5,818 bases of DNA from Promethearchaeota archaeon (GTDB lineage: Archaea > Asgardarchaeota > Lokiarchaeia > Sigynarchaeales > SOKP01): NCBI GenBank assembly GCA_016839425.1, contig JAEOUI010000431.1, forward strand, positions 1 to 5,818. The letters are read 5' to 3'. Positions 1 through 5,248 of the stretch are shown one piece after another. How positions within the stretch are numbered: position 1 is the first letter of the stretch; every line of letters starts with the position of its first letter. A model generated the notes under the pieces. That model was not told where the DNA came from and made no database searches. It saw only the letters and a list, made by a program, of their open reading frames with translations. Both the position numbers and the translations under genes were made by a program.

Positions 1-108
1 GCAATCATAAGAAAGGTTATAACTGACAACTCCATCATAGGCAGCAACGCAAATATAAATGGAATTATCAAAGATAGCTTGATCATAGGAGATAAAAGCG
101 TCTATTGA
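1..108 (+). CDS. 3' end of a sugar-phosphate nucleotidyltransferase-like protein (partial)
   Basis: Frame 1 is open from the window edge to a TGA at 106-108 and encodes 35 residues. They read as staggered hexapeptide repeats, with short stretches such as NSIIGSNANINGII and DSLIIGDKSV: an aliphatic residue and Gly recur about every six residues. This is the pattern of the left-handed beta-helix that closes many NDP-sugar synthases and sugar-1-phosphate nucleotidyltransferases of the GlmU/RmlA-long/GlgC group. Those enzymes join a nucleoside triphosphate and a sugar 1-phosphate to make an NDP-sugar in the cytoplasm. The catalytic Rossmann-like domain lies outside the window, so the substrate cannot be named, and a hexapeptide acyltransferase is the main alternative. 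The next gene starts 222 bases further on and has its own promoter-like sequences, so an operon with it is unlikely. Confidence 0.6.
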   Translation, partial: AIIRKVITDNSIIGSNANINGIIKDSLIIGDKSVY

Positions 109-225
109 AAAACCAAATATGGATTTTAATTCCTATTTAAAATTTCACGAGAATTATCTTTTATACTTGAAGAAATAAATTTAAAGCAAATAATATTTAC
201 ATGTACATTTATTTGATATAAAATC

Positions 226-281
226 TTATATAGTATTGTTGCGATCGATACAATATCAAGCAATCAATACTATTTAAAAAG
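226..281 (+). promoter_or_regulatory. Candidate archaeal promoter elements of the GIFT-domain gene
   Basis: Two TATA-like boxes lie upstream of the start at 331: TTATATAG at 226-233 and TATTTAAAAAG at 271-281. With the usual archaeal spacing of about 25 bases, the second box would start transcription near 300. That gives a leader of about 30 bases carrying AGGAAG at 321-326, a weak Shine-Dalgarno 4 bases before ATG. The first box would give a leader of about 75 bases. The sequence alone does not choose between them. Confidence 0.4.
230..273. repeat. Nested inverted repeats upstream of the GIFT-domain gene (candidate operator)
   Basis: ATAGTATTG at 230-238 is a perfect inverted repeat of CAATACTAT at 265-273. 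TATTGT at 234-239 also pairs with ACAATA at 250-255, around the palindrome CGATCG at 242-247. All three share a centre in the 234-255 element, giving 9 of 11 symmetric positions. The array overlaps or abuts both TATA-like boxes, which fits a binding site for a dimeric regulator. As RNA the same left arm could pair with either right arm. Confidence 0.4.
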
Positions 282-330
282 AATTTTAGAATAATTATTA
301 TCTTTTAATAACCTTAGAAAAGGAAGTATC

Positions 331-1734
331 ATGAGTAGAAAATATGTTGCTTTTGATTCCGGCCATAAATGCCGTGGAAATATCGCTGAAAATTATTCTC
401 AACTTAAAGAATTATTAGAATCAAACGATTTTGAATGTCATTCTTTTAACGATGCAATTACTCAAACAACTCTAAAACCTTATGATGTTTTAGTGTTTGC
501 ATGTCCAGATTTTGCAAAGATTACTCATAGGGAAATTAACGAAATAGAAGCTTGGGTGAAAAAAGAAGGAGGAGGATTGTTATTACTGTCTCACGCTGGG
601 GGAGATAGAGGCCGCAGTAGCAATCTAAACGAATTAGCAGAATCTTTTGGAATAGCTTTCGAAAACGACCAAGTTTTAGACGATAAAAGTAATTTGGGAT
701 TGGAAAATCTCCCAATAATATACAGTACCTCATTTAATCCTCCACACGCGATTACTAACGGATTGGATTCTATGTGTTATAGAGCTGGATGTTCCTCAAC
801 GATAATTGGTGCGGGAGCCATAGCGATCGCTTCTTCAAACGACACTTCGGACCCATTCTCTACGCCCTTGATTTGTATTACTGAAGCGGAAAAGGGAAGG
901 GTGTGCTGTATTGGTAGTTATGAGATGTTTAGAAACAAGGTGGGAGGAGGTATTCCATACGAATCACATCCCACACTTGCGTTAAATGTTTTCAGATGGC
1001 TTTTTTCCGAGGAACGGGCCGAAATTCGAAAATCTCAGAACATTCCTGCTCCTACAAATCACGAAATAGGTGCATATCAATATGAATATTCCGGAAACAA
1101 CACACCTTCCAATAAATCTGTAGATATTGATAATGTAAATATTAATTACGATATAAAAATCTCCAATACAAGCGAATTAATGTCACTCTTGAAACTTTTT
1201 TCCGACCAGATTAATACTATGAAAAAAACAATTGATCACCTCATCGAAAGAGTAGCCTTTGACGAGGGATCTATCATGTCCGGAGCACATATAGCTCAAA
1301 ATACTGTCAATCAAGAACAACAACAATATGACAATTGGCAACATTATGATTCTCAATACGAATCTACCAATCAAGGTCATCACGAAGTCGAAGAATATAG
1401 CGAGGATGCCCAAGACTTTATAGATTACGCCTATGAAACTCAAGGAAAACATGTTCTCTCATCGTTACCTGAAAAACCGTCTATTCTAAAGGAAAAAGTA
1501 ATAGAAAAGGTTGACAATAACGCTGGAGAAATTGTTGAAAATCTCGAACCAGAAAGAGAAAATTTAGGAACTAAAGTAAAATCTGTTAAAGAATTGATAG
1601 AATTCATCGAAAAGAAACATGATGCGGGAGAATTAGACGATAAATCGTATAAAAAACAAATTAAAAAATTAAAAAGCGACCTTAACAAGTCCCAAGATCG
1701 AATAAAAGCCATAGATAAAATACTTAAAAAGTAA
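331..1734 (+). CDS. IFT52/GIFT-domain-like protein with coiled coil and C-terminal helical hairpin
   Basis: Residues about 3-226 form an alpha/beta Rossmann-like domain with the layout of the GIFT domain shared by IFT52 and GldG. In order I see a first strand YVAFD, the strand YDVLVFACP (51-59), GGGLLLLSHAGGDRGRSSN (80-98), the segment LNELAESFGIAFENDQVL (99-116), GRVCCIGSYEMF (189-200) and LNVFRWL (218-224). These match, in order, the IFT52 segments I recall: GGDVFVMLGEGGESR, INFLLEEYGIMVNNDAVV, GKLAVLGSCHMF and VFQWL. Residues 277-309 look like an amphipathic coiled coil. Residues 325-372 are a Gln/Tyr/Glu-rich, probably disordered linker. Residues 384-466 are Lys/Glu-rich helices ending in a hairpin with a G-x-L-D-D turn. 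There is no signal peptide or membrane segment, so it is probably cytosolic and a protein-binding rather than catalytic factor. ATG is preceded by AGGAAG. An uncharacterised DUF4350-like archaeal GATase-fold protein is the alternative label. Biological role unknown. Confidence 0.7.
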   Translation: MSRKYVAFDSGHKCRGNIAENYSQLKELLESNDFECHSFNDAITQTTLKPYDVLVFACPDFAKITHREINEIEAWVKKEGGGLLLLSHAGGDRGRSSNLNELAESFGIAFENDQVLDDKSNLGLENLPIIYSTSFNPPHAITNGLDSMCYRAGCSSTIIGAGAIAIASSNDTSDPFSTPLICITEAEKGRVCCIGSYEMFRNKVGGGIPYESHPTLALNVFRWLFSEERAEIRKSQNIPAPTNHEIGAYQYEYSGNNTPSNKSVDIDNVNINYDIKISNTSELMSLLKLFSDQINTMKKTIDHLIERVAFDEGSIMSGAHIAQNTVNQEQQQYDNWQHYDSQYESTNQGHHEVEEYSEDAQDFIDYAYETQGKHVLSSLPEKPSILKEKVIEKVDNNAGEIVENLEPERENLGTKVKSVKELIEFIEKKHDAGELDDKSYKKQIKKLKSDLNKSQDRIKAIDKILKK

Positions 1735-1786
1735 GAAATTCGATTGGAAAAGAAACATATTAACCAAAAATGTAAAAGAAGAGGTT
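1735..1786 (-). terminator. Convergent gap; pyrimidine-rich termination region for the acyltransferase gene
   Basis: Read on the - strand, the 52 bases after the TAA at 1787-1789 hold several T-rich stretches (CTCTTCTTTT, CATTTTTGG, GTTTCTTTT) without a stable hairpin. Archaeal termination can use such U-rich tracts alone. No matching T-run is seen for the + strand gene ending at 1734, so its transcript may run into antisense of the acyltransferase gene. Confidence 0.3.
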
Positions 1787-3196
1787 TTAACTTGCTTTCT
1801 TGGGAGCAAGCTTTGGTTTAAATTCTTCTGGCACATAAGGTTGAGCGTATTTGTTTACAATATCAAAAAATTCTTTATCAGTCAGTGTCTTTATCATCTT
1901 GGCTAATTCCTTTTTAATTATGAAAAAGGATTTTCTCAGGGATTCTTTTGAACGCGATTCTATTTTACTTTTAACTTCGTTCACGATTAGCTTTATGATT
2001 TCAGAAGGAATGTCTAAATCTAGGACCTTAAGTTTTTGTACGAGGACTTCTTCAGGTTTAAAGTCTTGCATCTTCTTTTTTAATGCTAATTCTTTTTGGT
2101 GAGCTTGTTCTTGTTGGATGGCGTGCTCAATCGATTTTGTACCCGAAAACTTCCCTAAGAAAAATCTTCGATGTCTTCCAACCATTTTTGGATTGATGGG
2201 CTCGTATGTAAGAGGATGTGCGAGAATCGCAGCTATATGGAGCCCACTTTCGTGGCTGAATGCAAAATCTCCAACAATAGGCTTGTTTCGAGCGAGCGGT
2301 TGACAAAAGGCCTTTTCGCAAACAGCACTAAGTTCTGGAAGTTTATCCAACTTTATTCCAGTATCAATCCCCATTCGCTCAAGGATTGTAGCAACTTCTT
2401 CAAGGGCGGCGTTTCCAGCTCGTTCTCCATATCCGTTTATACAAGTGTGAGGAAATTGGCACCCTTCAAAAACGCCCGTTATCGTGTTTGCAACTGCCAA
2501 GCCAAAGTCGTTGTGCGTGTGTATGCCCATACCAACATCCATTTTAAGAGGATCCACGACCTCTTCCTTAATGCGCTTGACTAAATAAGAGGCAGAAATT
2601 GGCGTAAGCACTCCAACCGTGTCGCCAATCACGACGCGTTCTGCCCCGGCTTTAATGGCGGTTTGAAATACATCTTTAAGATGATCGAACTCGGACCGAG
2701 TTCCATCTTCTGCTACCCAATTGACCTTGAAGCCATTATTTTTGGCGTATTGAATTGCTGTTTTTATCCTCTCAAGTTGTTGTTTTTTAGTTTGTTTGAG
2801 AGTTTTTAAAAATATTGGTGATACGGGCATGAATATGACAATCTCTTTCAGGTCAGCGTCTATGCAATGGTCAATATCTTCTATCTTTGGCCTCGCAATG
2901 CCTACAATAGAAGCCCTCTTGAAATCTTCGTTCACGATAGTTTTAACAATGTGTTTTTCGGAGGCAGATACGGCTGGAAATCCCACGGCAATAATTTTAA
3001 CGCCGATTTCGTCCATCAATTTGGCTAATTGAATTTTTTCATCTAAAGTAAGATAAACGGTCGGTGTTTGCTCGCCGTCTCTTAGGGTTTCGTCCCAGAT
3101 TGAGACCTTTGAAGGAATATCCTTGCCCTGTAATGCGATCTTATTGTAGTCGACGAGCAATTCTTCTAATTCTTCCGTGGAAAATTTATAACTCAT
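1787..3196 (-). CDS. DRE-TIM acyltransferase: homocitrate / isopropylmalate / Re-citrate synthase family
   Basis: The family condenses acetyl-CoA with a 2-oxoacid in a Claisen reaction and needs a divalent metal. The TIM barrel spans about residues 30-300. Visible signatures are WDETLRDGEQTP (34-45; Arg39 and Asp40 catalytic and metal-binding), GDTVG (191-195), HTHNDFGLAVANT (226-238; His226 and His228 metal ligands), and NGYGERAGNAALEE (254-267). The subdomain features HESGLH (316-320) and LGKFSG (347-352) follow. After residue 360 there is a Lys/Glu-rich helical tail, not the LeuA regulatory dimer domain, and at 469 aa the protein is shorter than typical leucine-regulated isopropylmalate synthase (about 510-550). 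Phe231 after HND, instead of the Leu usual in isopropylmalate synthases, also argues against leucine synthesis. Homocitrate synthase (lysine or coenzyme B-like pathways), citramalate synthase or Re-citrate synthase remain possible. The ATG at 3196 is preceded by no Shine-Dalgarno. An Lrp-family regulator lies upstream on the same strand. Confidence 0.88.
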   Translation of the reverse strand: MSYKFSTEELEELLVDYNKIALQGKDIPSKVSIWDETLRDGEQTPTVYLTLDEKIQLAKLMDEIGVKIIAVGFPAVSASEKHIVKTIVNEDFKRASIVGIARPKIEDIDHCIDADLKEIVIFMPVSPIFLKTLKQTKKQQLERIKTAIQYAKNNGFKVNWVAEDGTRSEFDHLKDVFQTAIKAGAERVVIGDTVGVLTPISASYLVKRIKEEVVDPLKMDVGMGIHTHNDFGLAVANTITGVFEGCQFPHTCINGYGERAGNAALEEVATILERMGIDTGIKLDKLPELSAVCEKAFCQPLARNKPIVGDFAFSHESGLHIAAILAHPLTYEPINPKMVGRHRRFFLGKFSGTKSIEHAIQQEQAHQKELALKKKMQDFKPEEVLVQKLKVLDLDIPSEIIKLIVNEVKSKIESRSKESLRKSFFIIKKELAKMIKTLTDKEFFDIVNKYAQPYVPEEFKPKLAPKKAS

Positions 3197-3209
3197 TGTT
3201 TAAAAATCA

Positions 3210-3224
3210 ACTAAGCTGCTTAGT
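3210..3224. promoter_or_regulatory. 15-bp palindrome just upstream of the acyltransferase start (candidate operator)
   Basis: ACTAAGC-T-GCTTAGT is a perfect 7+1+7 inverted repeat ending 14 bases before the ATG at 3196. If the TTTAAA at 3241-3246 is the TATA box, the palindrome straddles the expected transcription start, a typical repressor position in archaea. Lrp/AsnC proteins bind palindromes of about this size, and one is encoded just upstream, but the pairing is inference. Confidence 0.4.
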
Positions 3225-3269
3225 AAATTATTTCTAATCATTTAAAGTTTGAAATGTAATATATTATTT

Positions 3270-3281
3270 TTGTTTAAACAA
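3270..3281. promoter_or_regulatory. 12-bp perfect palindrome TTGTTTAAACAA
   Basis: This self-complementary site lies 74 bases upstream of the acyltransferase start. Its half, TTGTTTAAA, recurs at 3196-3204 (touching the start codon) and at 4219-4227 upstream of the TrmB-type gene. I found no further copy in either orientation. The restriction to noncoding flanks suggests a regulator-binding motif, though AT-rich DNA makes such words common. Confidence 0.35.
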
Positions 3282-3497
3282 TTTAATCGTGCGATCATAC
3301 CGAATTTCGCTAAATTGCATTATATAGCAAATAGGACTTTCATAAAAGGAATATTCGTGATAAAAATCGTATTTAAAGATCAGCGAATGAAGAATGGAAG
3401 AGATACGAAAAAATTTTGATATTAAATGGAATTTTGGACGAAGTTATTAACCAATAAGCAAATAAATAGGAAGAGAACATGGGTGTTGTATGGCGGA

Positions 3498-3917
3498 TTA
3501 TTTGATAATATCCGTTATAAAACAAGTCTCAACTATTTTAATGCCCTTGATTTGGCTGATTTTTTCCTCGATTAATGGATTAAATTGTTCGATTGATGGT
3601 ATTTCAACTTTCATGAAAAGACCACAATCTCCTGACAATCTCCAGATATCGGTTATTTCGTCAATATCCCTTAATTCTTTTAAGATTCTCTTGATTTCCT
3701 TGAAATCAGGTTCAATCTTTACTGTTGCTCGAGTTTGAGGTTTTGAATTTATGGAATAATCGATTGTAAATTTCTTAATCACACCATCTTCGCATAATTT
3801 CTTGACTCTTCTCCTCACGGTGGCTTCCGTTTTTCCCACTCGTTCTGAAATGTCGTTAAAAGAGATTCGCGAATTCTCTTTTAATTCTTCCAGAATTTTT
3901 AAATCAATAACATCCAT
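3498..3917 (-). CDS. Lrp/AsnC (FFRP) family transcriptional regulator
   Basis: At 139 aa the length is usual for the family. Residues 3-53 form the winged helix-turn-helix: DLKILEELKENSRISF (5-20), then NDISERVG, then the recognition helix TEATVRRRVKKL (30-41), then the turn DGVIKKFTIDYS (44-55), which is characteristic of archaeal members such as the LysM group. Residues 62-139 are the RAM effector-binding domain (beta-alpha-beta-beta-alpha-beta): TRATVKIEP, the helix KEIKRILKEL, the pair TDIWRLSGDCGLFMKVEI with the glycine turn, and the last strand IKIVETCFITDII. These proteins bind DNA as dimers or octamers and respond to amino acids. It is the upstream same-strand neighbour of a 2-oxoacid acyltransferase and diverges from a TrmB-type gene, so regulation of itself or of these neighbours is plausible but not shown. 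ATG at 3917 is the natural start, giving the usual few residues before the first helix; effector unknown. Confidence 0.93.
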   Translation of the reverse strand: MDVIDLKILEELKENSRISFNDISERVGKTEATVRRRVKKLCEDGVIKKFTIDYSINSKPQTRATVKIEPDFKEIKRILKELRDIDEITDIWRLSGDCGLFMKVEIPSIEQFNPLIEEKISQIKGIKIVETCFITDIIK

Positions 3918-3951
3918 CGTAATGATAATATCCTTCTTTACTAATAATTGC

Positions 3952-3960
3952 CTATATAAT
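3952..3960 (-). promoter_or_regulatory. TATA box of the Lrp-family gene
   Basis: On the - strand ATTATATAG lies 35-43 bases before the ATG at 3917. With normal spacing transcription would begin about 10-12 bases before the start codon, giving a nearly leaderless mRNA. The AAGGA-like sequence at 3931-3936 would then fall at or before the start site and probably not serve as a ribosome binding site. Confidence 0.5.
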
Positions 3961-3983
3961 TAATAATATCACTCAGAATTATT

Positions 3984-4031
3984 AAATTTTGCCATAGCGT
4001 TATCAAATTTTCGCGCTGAAATTTTCGAAAA
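3984..4031. repeat. AAATTTTCG repeats near the Lrp promoter (candidate autoregulatory sites)
   Basis: AAATTTTCG occurs at 4005-4013 and 4019-4027, with a variant AAATTTTGC at 3984-3992; the spacings are 21 and 14 bases. The last copy overlaps two palindromes, GAAATTTTC (4018-4026) and TTTTCGAAAA (4022-4031). GAAA...TTTC symmetry resembles sites known for some archaeal Lrp-family proteins. The repeats lie just upstream of the Lrp TATA box. Confidence 0.35.
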
Positions 4032-4087
4032 AAACATTTTTGTCGTGTTTTAGAAATTCAACTGAAGAAAACATTACTGAATTTTTG

Positions 4088-4105
4088 GTAAATTTATTAA
4101 TTTAC
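4088..4105. repeat. 7-bp inverted repeat with 4-base loop
   Basis: GTAAATT (4088-4094) and AATTTAC (4099-4105) are perfect inverted repeats separated by four bases. A T-rich run follows at 4114-4119, but no gene ends just upstream, so a protein-binding site is more likely than a terminator. Confidence 0.3.
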
Positions 4106-4338
4106 TAATAAAATTTTTTAATTTTAATACTTTGACGGATGAAAAAGAGATTATAATGATTTTGAAGTAATATTTTATTGTGATAATTAAAGGAATTTAT
4201 AATAAAATAAGAGAGAGATTGTTTAAAGTCATATCTGATTTTAATATCTTATTTTAAGTAGTTATATTAGTTTTTATTAGTCTAGAATTATTATTATTTT
4301 TAAGCAATATCATAATTTAAAGAAAATGCGAATAAAAA

Positions 4339-5127
4339 TTGTCTAATGAAATTCCCGAAAATGTGAAATTAAGCTTAAAAGCTCTAGGGCTCACGGATTA
4401 CGAAATTTCAATTTACTTAACTCTTATTTCAAGGGGACCCATGGACGCAAGAGAATTATCAGAAGCATCGAGAGTACCTTACTCTCGCGTCTATAATGTG
4501 CTAACGCAACTCGAAAAAGAAAAAATGTGGATTATCAAGGAAGAAGATTCGAGACCTTCGAGATATTTTGCTAAAAGTCCCGAAGAAGCTCTCATCATTT
4601 CAAAAAGACATTACAAGGAAACCTTTGAAAAACATTCTGAAAATATAATTCAAGCTCTTAATCAATCCTATCATTCTCACGATATCCCGCTGAAGGTTCC
4701 AGTCTACATACACGCAGGGATTAATGCTTGCCTCAATAAAACATTAGGTTTAATTCAGAAAGCCAAAACTTCGATAAACATTGCGTGCTCAGAACAAGAA
4801 TTCTTTGAAGCAATATATGATAATATTAAAGCCACGAGGGCTCGTGGAGTCAGTGAAATTAAACTTTTAATTGAAGACGGAATGTCAGAAAAAGAGGAAG
4901 TAAAATATTTGACTGAAACTTATCCGGATGTTTTAGAAATTAAAAGACAGGAAAGAATTTTTGCAAACTTTATCGTAATCGATAATGGTTCAAATGCATT
5001 CGTCATGATCTCGCAAAAAGATTTGAGAAAAAAAGCATATTTCGGTATTTTCACGGATTATGTGGGATTTGGTCCTGTTGTTCAAGATACTTTCAAATTT
5101 TTATTCAAGAGCTCAAAAAATATGTAG
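4339..5127 (+). CDS. TrmB-type transcriptional regulator with PLD-like C-terminal domain
   Basis: Residues about 8-80 are the TrmB winged helix: LKALGLTDYEISIYLTLI (13-30), GPMDARELSEASRVP (33-47), the recognition helix YSRVYNVLTQLEKE (48-61), and the wing IIKEEDSRPSRYFAKSP (65-81). A helical linker (82-112) of the kind used for dimerisation follows. Residues 118-258 form an alpha/beta domain like the phospholipase-D-like effector domain of many archaeal TrmB homologues, including AKTSINIAC, FFEAIYDNIKATRARGVSEIKLLI and the terminal FTDYVGFGPVVQDTFKFLF. It lacks the extra sugar-binding domain of the roughly 340-aa Thermococcales TrmB, so a sugar ligand should not be assumed. The start is TTG at 4339; an in-frame TAA at 4333 excludes anything upstream, and a GTG at 4363 is an alternative. 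No Shine-Dalgarno is visible. It is divergent from the Lrp-family gene and convergent with the unknown gene downstream. Confidence 0.9.
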   Translation: MSNEIPENVKLSLKALGLTDYEISIYLTLISRGPMDARELSEASRVPYSRVYNVLTQLEKEKMWIIKEEDSRPSRYFAKSPEEALIISKRHYKETFEKHSENIIQALNQSYHSHDIPLKVPVYIHAGINACLNKTLGLIQKAKTSINIACSEQEFFEAIYDNIKATRARGVSEIKLLIEDGMSEKEEVKYLTETYPDVLEIKRQERIFANFIVIDNGSNAFVMISQKDLRKKAYFGIFTDYVGFGPVVQDTFKFLFKSSKNM

Positions 5128-5149
5128 TTAAGAGTCAAACCTGCTTAAA

Positions 5150-5167
5150 TTTTTTTAGTTCTTTTTT
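5150..5167 (+). terminator. T-run terminator after the TrmB-type gene
   Basis: Starting 23 bases after the TAG at 5125-5127 there are two T-runs, a 7-base run at 5150-5156 and a 6-base run at 5162-5167, with no hairpin. Such oligo-T tracts on the nontemplate strand are sufficient for intrinsic termination by archaeal RNA polymerase. Confidence 0.5.
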
Positions 5168-5211
5168 GGAATAGATTCAAAAATATTAACAAAACAATTT
5201 TAAAACAATGA

Positions 5212-5246
5212 AAAGTAAAAAAGAAAATAAAACCTTGTCAACAAGG
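5212..5246 (-). terminator. Hairpin plus T-rich tract after the 146-aa gene
   Basis: On the - strand, two bases after the TAA at 5249-5251, CCTTG-TTGA-CAAGG (plus strand 5233-5246) forms a five-pair stem, six if the loop closes further. It is followed at once by TTTTATTTTCTTTTTTAC (5215-5232). The arrangement is that of a classic intrinsic terminator, although archaea usually need only the T tract. It faces the TrmB T-run, so both convergent genes appear to be insulated. Confidence 0.55.
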
Positions 5247-5248
5247 AG

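Larger units (their letters stand above)
3197..3497. other. Intergenic region between the Lrp-type regulator and the acyltransferase gene
   Basis: These 301 bases contain no convincing gene; the longest + strand reading from a GTG near 3357 is only about 20 codons. They hold - strand TATA-like candidates: TTTAAA at 3241-3246, an ATATTA-rich stretch at 3258-3266, and CTATATAAT (complement of 3319-3327). They also hold two palindromes, listed separately. The candidates would give leaders of roughly 20, 40 or 100 bases for the acyltransferase gene. The run at 3407-3417, T-rich on the - strand, could help end the Lrp transcript. Confidence 0.5.
3918..4338. other. Divergent regulatory region between Lrp-type and TrmB-type genes
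   Basis: These 421 bases are extremely AT-rich and hold no supportable gene in either strand. They contain the Lrp TATA box, a set of AAATTTT-based repeats at 3984-4031, a 7-bp stem-loop at 4088-4105, and a TTGTTTAAA word at 4219-4227. Toward the TrmB gene there are several TATA-like stretches (about 4196-4210, 4260-4269 and TTTAAA at 4316-4321), none clearly best. The length is large for a promoter region between two small regulator genes and would leave room for multiple protein sites or a small RNA, for which I see no direct evidence. Confidence 0.5.

Noticed and set aside
823..830. GCGATCGC octamer like the cyanobacterial HIP1 repeat
   Set aside because: A single copy within coding sequence of an AT-rich archaeal-looking window; no enrichment.
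2171..2584. 137-codon + strand open frame inside the acyltransferase gene
   Set aside because: It lies antisense to strongly conserved catalytic motifs of the acyltransferase, and its translation has no recognisable domain.
3357..3419. Short GTG-started + strand reading frame of about 20 codons upstream of the Lrp-family gene's 3' end
   Set aside because: Too short, with no ribosome binding site or similarity; a chance reading in intergenic DNA.
3475..3507. GGAAG followed by ATG at 3479, suggesting a small + strand gene
   Set aside because: The frame closes after eight codons and runs antisense into the end of the Lrp-family gene.
4095..4125. Stem-loop followed by T-run at 4114-4119 read as a + strand terminator
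   Set aside because: No + strand gene ends upstream and the - strand gene begins far away, so a terminator has nothing to serve.
4548..4563. Tandem TTCGAGA pair in the TrmB-type gene
   Set aside because: It encodes repeated Ser-Arg in the wing of the DNA-binding domain; short and explained by coding.
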